Assembly: GCF_029688845.1 (NCBI RefSeq)
Contig: NZ_JARUKW010000022.1
Span: 1-64,000, forward strand
Length of the DNA: 64,000 nucleotides
Reading direction: 5' to 3'
DNA from: Natronococcus sp. A-GB1
GTDB lineage: Archaea > Halobacteriota > Halobacteria > Halobacteriales > Natrialbaceae
Shown: one piece after another, positions 35,612-44,691 of the stretch
Layout of the letters: every line of letters starts with the position of its first letter
Numbering within the stretch: the first letter of the stretch is position 1
Program-made: the position numbers and the translations under genes
The notes under the pieces: model-generated
Told to the model about the DNA's origin: nothing
Databases searched by the model: none
The model's input: only the letters and a program-made list of their open reading frames with translations

Positions 35612-36916
35612 TCAGGGAGCGACGTCCAGCCCCGTGGCGAACTCGCGGGCTCGCTCCCGGATCGCCGCGGCGTCGGCGACGACGACCTCGTCGTCGCGCT
35701 GAAGGACCTCGCCGTCGACCATCGTGAACCGGACGTCGTCGCCGTGGGCGGCGAAAACCAGGTGTGAGAGCACGTCGTGGATCGGCGTCCCGCGCGTGAC
35801 GTCGGTCTCGAGACCGATGATGTCGGCCTTCCATCCCTTACGGAGCTTCCCGACGCGTTCGAAGCCGGCGGCCTCGGCGCCGTTCGTCGTCGCCATCTCG
35901 AACACCGTTCTCGCCGGGAGTGCCTGGGGCTCGAGCCGATCGACCTTCTGAAGCAGCGAGGCCTGGCGCATCTCGGTGAACGGGTCGAGCGTGTTGTTAC
36001 AGGGCGGGCCATCGTTGCCGAGGGCGACGGTAATTCCCCGGTCGAGGTAGTCGAGTACCGGGGCGACGCCGCTGGCCAGTTTCATGTTCGAGGACGGGCA
36101 GTAAGTGACGTTGGTGCCGGTCTCGGCGAGCACCTCCCGCTCGCTCTCGTCGGTCCAGACGCAGTGGGCTAACACGACGTCCTCGCCCGTGAGCCCGACC
36201 TCGTCGAGCCAGTGGATGTTCCGCATTCCCGTCTCTTTCTCGACGGTCTCGATCTCGCCGCGGTTCTCGCTCGCGTGGGTGTGGATCCGCACCCCGTCGT
36301 AGGCGTCGGCGAGCTCCCTCGAGCCGCGGAGACACGCCTCCGTACAGCTCACGGCAAAGCGCGGCGTGACGGCGTAGCGGATGCGCCCGTTCGCAGCTCC
36401 GTGGTACCGCTCGATGAGTCGCTTGCTCTCGGCTAAGGCCTCGTCGGTGTCCTCGAGCAAGCCTTCCGGCGCCTCCTGGTCCATCATGACCTTGCCGAGG
36501 CGCCCTCGAACTCCCAGCTCCCGGGCGGCCTCGAACGCCTCCTCGGCGTGGGCGACCGAGAGGTGATCGATGCAGGTCGTCGTCCCGCTCTCGATCAGCT
36601 CGAGGTAGCCCAACTCGGCAGCGACGCGCATCCCCTCGGCCGAGAGTTCGGCCTCCATTGGAAGGACGTACTCGAAGAGCCAGTCGAGCAACTCGGTGTC
36701 GTCGGCGATGCCCCGACCGAGGCTCTGGACGGAGTGGACGTGGGCGCCGACCGTCCCTGGGGCGAGCACGTCGTAAGTGAGTCGTTCGTGATCCGGATGC
36801 GTCTCGAGACAGTCTGACCGTTTCCCGACGGCGACGATTTCGTCGTCCTCGACGACGACCGCGCCGTCCTCGATCACGGTATCGGCGTCGGCGACGACGG
36901 TTCCCGACAGCAACAT
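35612..36916 (-). CDS. Amidohydrolase, probable 5'-deoxyadenosine deaminase (DadD/MtaD-like)
   Basis: A 434-residue metal-dependent deaminase of the TrzN/MtaD branch. Metal and catalytic residues are visible in VGAHVHSVQSLGRG (H-x-H), the HTHASEN strand, VVLAHCVWTDE and the Asp in ALGNDGPPCNN. The family deaminates 5'-deoxyadenosine, methylthioadenosine or S-adenosylhomocysteine and salvages products of radical-SAM and methylation reactions. The exact substrate is inferred from similarity to archaeal DadD. The C-terminal beta domain (KADIIGLETD) is complete. Confidence 0.85.
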   Translation of the reverse strand: MLLSGTVVADADTVIEDGAVVVEDDEIVAVGKRSDCLETHPDHERLTYDVLAPGTVGAHVHSVQSLGRGIADDTELLDWLFEYVLPMEAELSAEGMRVAAELGYLELIESGTTTCIDHLSVAHAEEAFEAARELGVRGRLGKVMMDQEAPEGLLEDTDEALAESKRLIERYHGAANGRIRYAVTPRFAVSCTEACLRGSRELADAYDGVRIHTHASENRGEIETVEKETGMRNIHWLDEVGLTGEDVVLAHCVWTDESEREVLAETGTNVTYCPSSNMKLASGVAPVLDYLDRGITVALGNDGPPCNNTLDPFTEMRQASLLQKVDRLEPQALPARTVFEMATTNGAEAAGFERVGKLRKGWKADIIGLETDVTRGTPIHDVLSHLVFAAHGDDVRFTMVDGEVLQRDDEVVVADAAAIRERAREFATGLDVAP

Positions 36917-36977
36917 ACCCTCTTCCGGTAGCCGACGAAGCGGTTTAGCTCTGTGGATTCCGTGCGTTCGCCGGGCG

Positions 36978-37163
36978 TCAGGGCCGGATCTTCAGCGACG
37001 CCACCGAGAGCCCCCACAGGAGACAGATGAAGGCTGCGAACGTCACGTAGGCGACGCCGAAAAACCAGATGAGCAACGGGATGTAATCGAGTAGCAGATA
37101 GCCGGCGACGACGAGTATCGGAACGAGAACGGCGTTCACTCGGACGAATCGTTCGAGTCCCAT
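36978..37163 (-). CDS. Small two-helix membrane protein
   Basis: A 61-residue protein with two hydrophobic helices, AVLVPILVVAGYLLLDYIPL and IWFFGVAYVTFAAFICLLWG, and a basic end. No family is recognised. It lies between sdhA and the amidohydrolase gene on the same strand, 85 bases after sdhA, so it may share the sdh transcript, but nothing links it to the complex functionally. Confidence 0.65.
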   Translation of the reverse strand: MGLERFVRVNAVLVPILVVAGYLLLDYIPLLIWFFGVAYVTFAAFICLLWGLSVASLKIRP

Positions 37164-37248
37164 CTATCCGGCAGAAACGCGAGCGGACACATAGCGCTGC
37201 TGGTCTCGGTCGGCGCTCGTGTCGGCGAGTGAAAATTTCGGCCGCAAG

Positions 37249-39087
37249 TCAGTAGCTGCGCACCTTCGGCTCGTAGGTCTTCTCGCCCTCGAGGATGACG
37301 GGCCGGTAGAAGATGTTCGGATCGCCGTCCTCCCAGGAGATCAGCGTGTGCTTGAGCCAGTTCTCGTCGTCGCGCTCCTGGTTCTCCTGGCGCCAGTGAG
37401 CGCCTCGGAACTCGTTTCGCACGAGCGCACCCAGCGCGATTGTCTCGGCGACGTCGATCAGGTTGCGCGTCTCGTAGGTCTGCTGGAGGTCGGTGTTGAA
37501 GGTGCGGGAGGGGTCGTCGACGTAGACGTCCTGGTACTCCTCGCGACACTCCCGGATGACCCGCAGCGCCTTCCGGATACCCTCGTCAGTGCGGAAGACG
37601 TTGACGTAGTCGGTCATCGCTTTCTGGAGTTTCGCACGGATCTGGGCGTGCTGGACGCCGTCGTCCTTGTCCATTAGGTGATCGACACGGGTGCGCTCGG
37701 CCTCGACAGCGCGCTCGATGAGTCCGTCCGTTTCGGTCGCGACGCCGCTTCCGTCGGCGGCGACGCCGCCGGCAGTGTCGAGCCCGGCCGAACCGGGCTG
37801 GACGGGCAGTTCGGTCTCGGTCTCGTCCTCGACATCGGGGCCGTAGCCGGTTTCGATCTCGGCCGTTCCGAGGTCGTCGCCGGCGGCGTGGCGACCCGCG
37901 CGCTTGCCGAAGACGATCAGTTCGGGCAGTGCGTTCCCGCCGAGTCGGTTCCCGCCGTGAACGGAGACGCAGGCGGACTCGCCGGCCGCGTAGAGTCCGT
38001 TGATGCAGGTCTGTCCGTTCTCGTCGACGTCGATACCGCCCATCGCGTAGTGCTGGCCGGGTTTGACCGGCATCGGCTCGACGAGGCCGTCGACACCCTC
38101 GAAGTCCTCCGCAAGGTGCAGGATGTTCTCGAGGCGGTCGAGGATGCGCTCCTCGCCGAGGTGGCGCATGTCGAGGTGGACGTACTCGTCGTTGACGCCC
38201 CGCCCCTCGTTGACCTCGGTGAGTTCGGCGCGGGCGACGACGTCCCGCGAGGCGAGCTCGCCGGAGTTGTTCGCGTACCCGTACTCGAACATGAACCGTT
38301 CGCCCTTCGCGTTGTAGAGGATTCCACCCTCCCCGCGGACACCCTCACTGATGAGGACGCCCGTCGAGGGCAGCGACGTTGGATGGAACTGGATGAACTC
38401 CATGTCCTCGAGCGGCGCGCCCGCGCGGTAGGCCATTGCGTGGCCGTCCCCGGTACAGGAGACGGCGTTGGTCGTGTGGTCGAACGCCTGTCCCGGACCG
38501 CCGGTCGCGAGGATGACCCCGCCGTTGGCCTTGAACCCCTCGACGTTGCCGGACTGGACGTCGTAGGCGACGACGCCGTGACACTCCCGGTCGTTCGGGT
38601 CGGCCGCGTCGTCGGTGACGAGGTTCATCACGTACCACTCGTCGTACACCTGAATGCCGCGTTTGACGACCTGCTCGTACATGACGTGCAGCAGGTGGTG
38701 GCCGGTCTCCGCGCCGGCGTAGGTCGTCCGCGGGAACGAGAGGCCGCCGAACGGCCGCTGGGAAACCCGACCGTCGTCCTCGCGCGAGAAGGGCATCCCC
38801 CAGTGCTCGAGCTGGATCGTCTCCTCGGGAGCGTCCTGAGCCAGCGTCTCGGCCGCGGGGGCGTCGGCCAGGTAGTCCGACCCCTTCATCGTGTCGTAGG
38901 CGTGGAGCTCCCAGTCGTCGCCCTCGCGGAGGGCGGCGTTGATCCCGCCCTCGGCCGCGCCGGTGTGGCTGCGGACCGGGTGGAGTTTCGAGACGATCGC
39001 CGTGTCGGCGCCCGCCTCGTGCGCTGCGATTGCCGCCCGGAGGCCGGCGCCGCCGGCGCCGACCACGATAACGTCGTGTTCGTACAT
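37249..39087 (-). CDS. sdhA: Succinate dehydrogenase flavoprotein subunit SdhA
   Basis: A 612-residue FAD subunit of complex II. It has the dinucleotide motif VVGAGGAGLRAAIAA, the FAD-attachment region SHTGAAEGGINAAL (His near 42), the substrate-site HYAMGG and the HGGNRLGGNALPEL motif. The covalent flavin His and active-site Arg regions are intact. It oxidises succinate to fumarate in the TCA cycle and passes electrons to SdhB. It is the last gene of the sdhCDBA operon, one base after sdhB. A Gly/Thr-rich insert near 400-445 is a halophile-type linker. Confidence 0.96.
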   Translation of the reverse strand: MYEHDVIVVGAGGAGLRAAIAAHEAGADTAIVSKLHPVRSHTGAAEGGINAALREGDDWELHAYDTMKGSDYLADAPAAETLAQDAPEETIQLEHWGMPFSREDDGRVSQRPFGGLSFPRTTYAGAETGHHLLHVMYEQVVKRGIQVYDEWYVMNLVTDDAADPNDRECHGVVAYDVQSGNVEGFKANGGVILATGGPGQAFDHTTNAVSCTGDGHAMAYRAGAPLEDMEFIQFHPTSLPSTGVLISEGVRGEGGILYNAKGERFMFEYGYANNSGELASRDVVARAELTEVNEGRGVNDEYVHLDMRHLGEERILDRLENILHLAEDFEGVDGLVEPMPVKPGQHYAMGGIDVDENGQTCINGLYAAGESACVSVHGGNRLGGNALPELIVFGKRAGRHAAGDDLGTAEIETGYGPDVEDETETELPVQPGSAGLDTAGGVAADGSGVATETDGLIERAVEAERTRVDHLMDKDDGVQHAQIRAKLQKAMTDYVNVFRTDEGIRKALRVIRECREEYQDVYVDDPSRTFNTDLQQTYETRNLIDVAETIALGALVRNEFRGAHWRQENQERDDENWLKHTLISWEDGDPNIFYRPVILEGEKTYEPKVRSY

Positions 39088-39088
39088 A

Positions 39089-39973
39089 TTACCAGAACTT
39101 CAGGTTTTTCTTCACCGCTTCCCGTTTGAGCTCCTGAATGTGCTCGGTCAGGGGGATATCTTTCGGACACACCTCGGTACAGGAGAACTGGGTCTGGCAG
39201 CGCCAGACGCCGTGTTCCTGTTCGACGATACGGAGGCGGTGCTCCTTGATCTCCTCGTCCTCGCGTTCGTCCATCGCGAACCGGTAGGCCTTGTTGATCG
39301 CCGCGGGGCCCAGATACTCGTTGTCGCCGGCCGCGATGTTACACGAGGACATACACGCCGCACACCAGATACACCGCGTCGACATCTTCACTTTCTCGCG
39401 GTTCTCGCGGGACTGGCGTTGCTCCTCTAGGTCGCCGTCCGGGAGCTCTTCCTGCTGGAAGTAGGGCTCGACGGCGTGCATCTGGTCGTAAAAGTGGTCC
39501 ATGTCGACGACCAGGTCCTTGACGACCTCCTGGTGGGGGAGGGGTTCGATCCGAACCGGCTGCTTGAGCTCCGAGATCTGGGTCTTGCAGCCCAGCTGCT
39601 GTTTCCCGTTGACGAAGAAGGCGTCGGAGCCACAGACGGCCTGGCGACAGGAGTGACGGAACGTAAGCGAGGAGTCGAACTCGTCGCGGGCGTACATCAC
39701 CGCGTCGAGGACGGTCATCCCCTTCTCGAAGGGGACGTAGAAGTCATCGAAGCGGGGCTCCTGCTTGCCCTCGACCTCGGGGTCGTATCGGAACACCTTG
39801 AGGTGGACCGTCTCCCCCTCAAGGTCGGACTCGTCGACGGCTTCCTCCTGAGCGAGTCCCTGCTCTTTCTCCTTGAGTCGCTCCTGCTGTGGCGACTCGG
39901 TGCCCCGCATCTCGGGGTCTTCCGGTGCTTCCTGGGATTCGGGTTCTTGCGGTTGTTCTTGTTGTGTACTCAT
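39089..39973 (-). CDS. sdhB: Succinate dehydrogenase iron-sulfur subunit SdhB
   Basis: A 294-residue protein. An acidic, Gln/Glu-rich N-terminal extension (about 1-55) precedes the ferredoxin domain. Cysteines for [2Fe-2S] lie in FRHSCRQAVCGSDAF and QLGC, and those for the two further clusters in TRCIWCAACMSSC and CQTQFSCTEVCPKDIP. It carries electrons from the flavin in SdhA to quinone at the membrane. It begins one base after the sdhD stop. The family normally has about 230-250 residues, so the extension is the main difference. Confidence 0.96.
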   Translation of the reverse strand: MSTQQEQPQEPESQEAPEDPEMRGTESPQQERLKEKEQGLAQEEAVDESDLEGETVHLKVFRYDPEVEGKQEPRFDDFYVPFEKGMTVLDAVMYARDEFDSSLTFRHSCRQAVCGSDAFFVNGKQQLGCKTQISELKQPVRIEPLPHQEVVKDLVVDMDHFYDQMHAVEPYFQQEELPDGDLEEQRQSRENREKVKMSTRCIWCAACMSSCNIAAGDNEYLGPAAINKAYRFAMDEREDEEIKEHRLRIVEQEHGVWRCQTQFSCTEVCPKDIPLTEHIQELKREAVKKNLKFW

Positions 39974-39974
39974 G

Positions 39975-40340
39975 TTAGGTCCACCCCGCCATGGCGACTG
40001 CGACCCAGATACCCTGGGCGATGAGTGCGATCCCGGCGAGCGACAACACGGCGAGCACGACCTTCTTTTGCGTGCCTTCGAGCCCCTGGTTGACCAGGGC
40101 GTTGTAGACGCCGTTGAGGCCGTGGAACGCCCCTGCGATCAGGAACAACACCATCGTCAGGAAGTACCCGACGTTCTCCATTCGGGCCTGCGTCCCTGCA
40201 AATGTTACGTCTGCAGCGTGGTTGACGAAGTGGAGCTGAAAGAAGTGAAACGCCAGCACGACGATTAGAAACGCCGCGGTGATGCGCTGGAGGAGCCACC
40301 CGGTGCCGCCACGACTGAACGAGGAGTACTGTTCCGCCAT
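39975..40340 (-). CDS. sdhD: Succinate dehydrogenase membrane subunit SdhD
   Basis: A 121-residue membrane anchor with three helices (about 14-36, 58-78 and 95-115). Its LQRITAAFLIVVLAFHFFQL region and a His in FHGLNGVYNAL resemble the quinone/haem-binding membrane subunits of complex II. The start at 40340 overlaps the sdhC stop (TGATG). The frame is open further upstream, but that region is inside sdhC and not coding. Which of the two subunits is called C or D follows gene order only. Confidence 0.9.
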   Translation of the reverse strand: MAEQYSSFSRGGTGWLLQRITAAFLIVVLAFHFFQLHFVNHAADVTFAGTQARMENVGYFLTMVLFLIAGAFHGLNGVYNALVNQGLEGTQKKVVLAVLSLAGIALIAQGIWVAVAMAGWT

Positions 40341-40768
40341 CAGATCGTCACCCCGTCCATGAACGTCGGCACGCTCGCGATAGTGATGATACCGGTTAGC
40401 ACCAGCGAGGCGTAGAAACTCTTGTCCTGGGCCGAGAGGCCGATGCCGAGGTCGACCATCAGCAGCCGAAGCCCGTTCAGGATGTGAAAGACGGCGACCG
40501 CCAGCAGTCCGACCTCGAGTACGCGGATAATGAACAGCGACTCGAGACCCTGAATCGTCGTCGTGTACACGTCCGTTTCCTGTTGGATCGCCGCCGGGTC
40601 GCCGGCCGCTGCACCGATGGCCGTACTCAGCACGGCGATGTGGGTAAACAGGTAGCCGATCAGCATCCACCCGGTGAACTTGTGGAAGATCCACGCCCAC
40701 ATTCCGGCCGAGAACTCCTTCCAGCGACCGAAGTCCTCGATGAGACCGCGATTGTAAGACTGACTCAT
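40340..40768 (-). CDS. sdhC: Succinate dehydrogenase membrane subunit SdhC (cytochrome b556-like)
   Basis: A 142-residue membrane protein, first gene of the operon. The N-terminal motif [20 protein letters not shown] carries the conserved H-K-x-T-G pattern of SdhC, and a second His in [11 protein letters not shown] is a probable haem ligand. Three helices are predicted. It anchors the SdhAB dimer and forms part of the quinone site. A TATA-like TTCTATACG lies about 30 bases upstream of the ATG. Confidence 0.93.
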   Translation of the reverse strand: MSQSYNRGLIEDFGRWKEFSAGMWAWIFHKFTGWMLIGYLFTHIAVLSTAIGAAAGDPAAIQQETDVYTTTIQGLESLFIIRVLEVGLLAVAVFHILNGLRLLMVDLGIGLSAQDKSFYASLVLTGIITIASVPTFMDGVTI

Positions 40769-40870
40769 ACGCTCGTGTGGACCGTTTGACCGTGTGCGTA
40801 TAGAAGTTACCTTTATCGCCTGGTTTACCGGATTCCATACTCCGATCTCCGAACCGCGGTCAGCAACGAC

Positions 40871-41968
40871 TCACATCGGGAGCTGGGACTGCGGGCCGGT
40901 TCTGGATCCCGTCCGGTCGTTCTCCAGGGCCGTTCGGGTATCGGACTCGAGGCCGACCAGATGACAGAGCGGGTTCCCCGGGTAGACGACGGGGTTCTCG
41001 AGGACGCCGACGATTAACCCCGTAAACGGGGCCTCGACGGTGACGATGTCCTCTTTTTCCTTGAACGGGTTCGTGATGGTACAGATCACGTCGCCCTCCT
41101 CGACGAGCGAGCCCCGGCCGTGTTTCATATCGACGATTCCGCCGGCGTCGGCCCGGAGCCAGGTCTTCTCGTCGTCGCTGTCGATGACGGTGCGCCAGCC
41201 CGGCCAGTGGACGGCCGCACCCGGATGGAGACCGAACTCCGCGAACACGCTGGCGACGCCGGTGAGCGCGCGGTCGATCAACCGTCGCTGGAACCGGTGG
41301 GCCTCGCCCATCTCGATCGTGACGGTCGGAACGCCGGCGTCGGTCGCCTCGCGGCGCAGGGTCCCGGACGGCCCCTGGCCCGCGATGATGACGTGGGAGC
41401 TGAACGCGCTCGCGACCCGGGCGGCGCCGGAGTCGTCCATGTTCGCCCGGGCATGGAGCATGTTCGTCCGCCCCCGCGTCGAGGTGTGAAAGTCGATCCC
41501 CAGGTCACAGGGTTCGATGAAGTTCGTGAAGATCCGGTGGGCCATCCGCCTCGCGCTGGTCGACCCCTCCCGACCGGGGAACGACCGGTTGAGGTCTCGA
41601 TCGTAGATCGGCAGGTACCGCTCCTGGGCCAGGAATCCGGGCACGTTCATCACGGGCAGACAGACCAGCGTGCCGTGGAGGTCGGTATGATCCCAGTCGT
41701 GGGCTACCTCGCGGACGACCTCGATCCCGTTGAGTTCGTCCCCGTGTGCGGCCGCCGAGAGAAACACCGTCGGCCCCGGCTGCTCCCCGTTGATGATCGT
41801 GACGGGGATCCGAACGGGATCGCCGAGGTACGTCTCGCTGATACCGTACCGGATGTTCGCCGACTCGCCGGGATCGACCCGACCGCCGTCGTAGGTGAAG
41901 ACGTCGTCGTCGATCGGCGGCGAGTCGGACGACCCGCTCGAGTCGTCGGCCGCGTCGTTACCGCTCAT
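40871..41968 (-). CDS. Succinylglutamate desuccinylase/aspartoacylase-family zinc hydrolase
   Basis: A 365-residue AstE/AspA-type amidohydrolase. Zinc ligands are visible in SAAAHGDELNGIE (His and Glu) and DLGIDFHTST (His); the general-base region is TVTIEMGEAHRF. The C-terminal 90 residues (IVTVEAPFTGLIVGVLENPV) resemble the lipoyl-like barrel added to many family members. It cleaves an N-acyl amino acid or similar amide; the substrate is unknown. An acidic Ser/Asp-rich head (about 1-25) precedes the domain. The start at 41968 was chosen over an upstream in-frame start because this head begins typically for halophiles. Confidence 0.85.
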   Translation of the reverse strand: MSGNDAADDSSGSSDSPPIDDDVFTYDGGRVDPGESANIRYGISETYLGDPVRIPVTIINGEQPGPTVFLSAAAHGDELNGIEVVREVAHDWDHTDLHGTLVCLPVMNVPGFLAQERYLPIYDRDLNRSFPGREGSTSARRMAHRIFTNFIEPCDLGIDFHTSTRGRTNMLHARANMDDSGAARVASAFSSHVIIAGQGPSGTLRREATDAGVPTVTIEMGEAHRFQRRLIDRALTGVASVFAEFGLHPGAAVHWPGWRTVIDSDDEKTWLRADAGGIVDMKHGRGSLVEEGDVICTITNPFKEKEDIVTVEAPFTGLIVGVLENPVVYPGNPLCHLVGLESDTRTALENDRTGSRTGPQSQLPM

Positions 41969-42128
41969 AGTTGCCCCTGGGCCGGAACCCACCTGAATCT
42001 TTGTTTGCCGTCCCGGGACCACACCACGACGTGCCCGCAGTCATTCGTCCGGCCCGGTCGTCCAGGTAGCGTAAGACAGTTGAAATTCAGGGCATAGATT
42101 TTGTATCCCCGACTTGTACGGTACGCGC

Positions 42129-42881
42129 ATGGAGATTCGCGAAGCGACCGACGCCGACGCCGACACGATCCGTTCGATCGCCCACGACTCGCTCTCGTCG
42201 ACCTACACGGACTTTCTCGGAGCGGAGACGATCGACAGCGCCGTCGATCAGTGGTATGGCGAGGAGTTCGCCGACGATATCGCCGACGATCACTCGCTGA
42301 TCCTGGTTATCGAACGCGACGGCGAGGTCATCGGCTTCTCTCACAGCGAACTGGTCGGCCAGCAGTACAGCAACGGCCAGCTACTGTGGCTCCACATCGA
42401 CCCCGACGCCCGCGGCGACGGGATCGGCGTTCGGCTGCTCGTTCGCACCCGCGAGAAGCTCCTCGATGACGGCGCCGACCAGGTCCAGTGTTTCGTTCTC
42501 GAGGACAACGAGGGCGGCAACACGTTCTACGCGGACCACGGCTTCGAACAGGCCGACCAGCGCGAGGTCGAGATCGGCGAGGAGACGTTCACCGAGAACA
42601 TCTACGTCGAAAGCGAGATGGAAAGCGGCGACGAGTGGACCGCAATCGACGAACTCGAGGTCGACGACAAGACGGTGTACGTCAGCTACGGCGACGCCGA
42701 CCGAGGTTCGAAGGCGCCGTTCTACGGCGCCTACGAAAGCGAGGACCAGTCCGACCGCTACGGCTGGCTCTGTGGCAACTGCGATTCGATCGACAACGCG
42801 ATGGACACGATGGGCCGCATCGAGTGTAACGCCTGTGGCAACCGTCGCAAGCCGACCCGCTGGGACTCCTCGTACCTGTAG
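42129..42881 (+). CDS. GNAT acetyltransferase fused to a DUF5816-like zinc-ribbon domain
   Basis: A 250-residue two-domain protein. Residues 1-165 form a GNAT domain with WLHIDPDARGDGIGVRLLVR as the acetyl-CoA loop and NTFYADHGFEQA. Residues 175-250 read TVYVSYGDADRGSKAPFYGA and then contain four Cys in a ribbon, CGNCDSIDNAMDTMGRIEC and NACGNRR. The second domain also occurs alone in haloarchaea. A nucleic-acid or protein partner for the ribbon is possible; the acetylated substrate is unknown. Confidence 0.85.
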   Translation: MEIREATDADADTIRSIAHDSLSSTYTDFLGAETIDSAVDQWYGEEFADDIADDHSLILVIERDGEVIGFSHSELVGQQYSNGQLLWLHIDPDARGDGIGVRLLVRTREKLLDDGADQVQCFVLEDNEGGNTFYADHGFEQADQREVEIGEETFTENIYVESEMESGDEWTAIDELEVDDKTVYVSYGDADRGSKAPFYGAYESEDQSDRYGWLCGNCDSIDNAMDTMGRIECNACGNRRKPTRWDSSYL

Positions 42882-43150
42882 CGAACCGCCACAGTTTCTT
42901 CGACCCGTCGATCCGGCTCGTTTCGATCCGTTCGAACACCGTGAGAGAGCCGCGTGCTCGAGTAGGCCGTCCCTACCCGCCGGAGCCGCGGTCGTGGATT
43001 GTCGGCGTCGATTCCGCTCACGCAGTTGTCGTCACCTTACAGAAGTTGTCCCTGCATTACAATCCCCTCCTCGCTGGAGGTATCCGACGAGTCGCGGTTT
43101 CGCTCCCGACGCCGTAGCCCGGCGTTCGGCGATCGCGACGGGGACGACGC

Positions 43151-44620
43151 ATGAACAGGCAGGACCACATCGTTCGCGGATTCAAGGCGACGCTGGTCGC
43201 GCGGGCGATATACATGATCTCGAGCGCGCTGTTGATGCTCGTGCTGGCGCGGTTTCTCCTCGATCCGGACGGTTACGGCGCGCTGTACTGGGCGATCGGC
43301 GTGCTGGCGGTGATCCAGCTGGTCGCGGATCTCGGCCTCGGGAAGTCGGCCGCGCGGTACTTCTCGGAGTACAGCGAGCGCGATCCGGGGCAGATCCCGC
43401 ACCTGATCCGGACGACGCTGGCGCTGAAGCTCGGCCTGCTCGCGGTCGTCACGACCGCCCTGTTGGTCGGCCACGAGTGGCTCGCGGCCGCGCTCGGCGA
43501 CCCCGGTGCCGCCCCCTTCCTCGCCGCAGGAGCGCTGTACATCGTCGCCTTCTCGTTCAGTACCAGCTCCCAGATCGCCTTGCAGGGGTTCAATCACCTC
43601 GGCTACAGCGCCGCGATCCAGGCGATCAGCGGCGCCGCGCGGCTGCTCTTCGCGGTCGCGTTCGTGGTACTTGGAATGGGCGCGCTCGGGGCACTGTTCG
43701 GCTACATCGTCGGCTACGCGCTCTCAGCCGCAGTCGGGCTGACGATCCTGTACCTCGAGTACTACACCCGGTACGAGCCCGCCGAGGAGTACGAGCCCGG
43801 GCTCGCCCGTCGCCTCGCCGAGTACAGCGTTCCGCTGACCGCGACCCGGAGCGCAAACGTGATCGACAAGCGCATCGACGTCGTCCTCGTCGGGATCTTC
43901 CTGACGCCCGCCGCCGTCGCGTTCTACCAGCTGGGCAAGCAGATCGCCGATTTCCTGCTCGCGCCGGCCGAATCGCTCGGATTCACGATCTCGCCGAACT
44001 TCGGCGAACAGAAGGCGACCGGCCAGCTCGAGAGCGCGCGTCGGATCTACGAGACGTCGCTGACGAACGTCCTCCTGCTGTACGTTCCCGCGACGGTCGG
44101 GCTCGTCATCGTCGCGGACCCGTTCGTGACGATGGTGTTCGGCGCCGACTACGCGGGCGCGGTTCCAGTCCTGCAGATCCTCGCGGGCTTCGTTATCCTG
44201 CAGGCGATCACGAACCTGACCAGTGACAGCCTGGATTACCTCGGCCGGGCCCGCTCGCGCGCGATCGCAAAGGGAACGACGTCGGTGGCGAACTTCGGGC
44301 TCAACCTCGTTCTCATCCCCACCTTCGGGGTCGTCGGTGCCGCCGCGGCGACCGTCGTGACCCACACCGTCTACGTCTCGGTCAACCTCTACATCGTCCA
44401 CAGCGAGCTCTCCTTGCGGCTTGAGTCCCTCGCACGGACCCTCGGTCGGATCTGTGCGATCACGGGCGTGATGGCCGTTGCCGTATTGCTCGTGACGCCG
44501 CTGATTTCGAACCTTATTATGCTGTTCGTCGCGATCGGACTCGGCGTCGCTATCTGGTGGGTGCTCGCGGTGACGGTGGGGATGATCGACGTCCAGAAAG
44601 TCCGGTCGGTCATCACGTAG
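43151..44620 (+). CDS. Polysaccharide/lipid-oligosaccharide flippase (MOP superfamily)
   Basis: A 489-residue membrane protein with about 14 helices. The N-terminus IVRGFKATLVARAIYMISSA and RFLLDPDGYGALYWAIGVLA are typical of PST/Wzx-like flippases. It probably moves lipid-linked glycans across the membrane for surface glycoprotein or exopolysaccharide synthesis. No glycosyltransferase is adjacent, so its glycan cannot be guessed. The 42882-43150 interval upstream holds no gene or clear signal. Confidence 0.88.
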   Translation: MNRQDHIVRGFKATLVARAIYMISSALLMLVLARFLLDPDGYGALYWAIGVLAVIQLVADLGLGKSAARYFSEYSERDPGQIPHLIRTTLALKLGLLAVVTTALLVGHEWLAAALGDPGAAPFLAAGALYIVAFSFSTSSQIALQGFNHLGYSAAIQAISGAARLLFAVAFVVLGMGALGALFGYIVGYALSAAVGLTILYLEYYTRYEPAEEYEPGLARRLAEYSVPLTATRSANVIDKRIDVVLVGIFLTPAAVAFYQLGKQIADFLLAPAESLGFTISPNFGEQKATGQLESARRIYETSLTNVLLLYVPATVGLVIVADPFVTMVFGADYAGAVPVLQILAGFVILQAITNLTSDSLDYLGRARSRAIAKGTTSVANFGLNLVLIPTFGVVGAAAATVVTHTVYVSVNLYIVHSELSLRLESLARTLGRICAITGVMAVAVLLVTPLISNLIMLFVAIGLGVAIWWVLAVTVGMIDVQKVRSVIT

Positions 44621-44691
44621 CGGAACGAGCGTCGTTCGGTGGCTTGCCATCGCTCATGAACGCTTATCAATACCGTTCGTCTCTATACTGT

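Noticed and set aside
37678-39129. A 483-codon frame opposite sdhA
   Set aside because: It mirrors sdhA codons, shows no motif and would lie wholly inside a well-supported gene.
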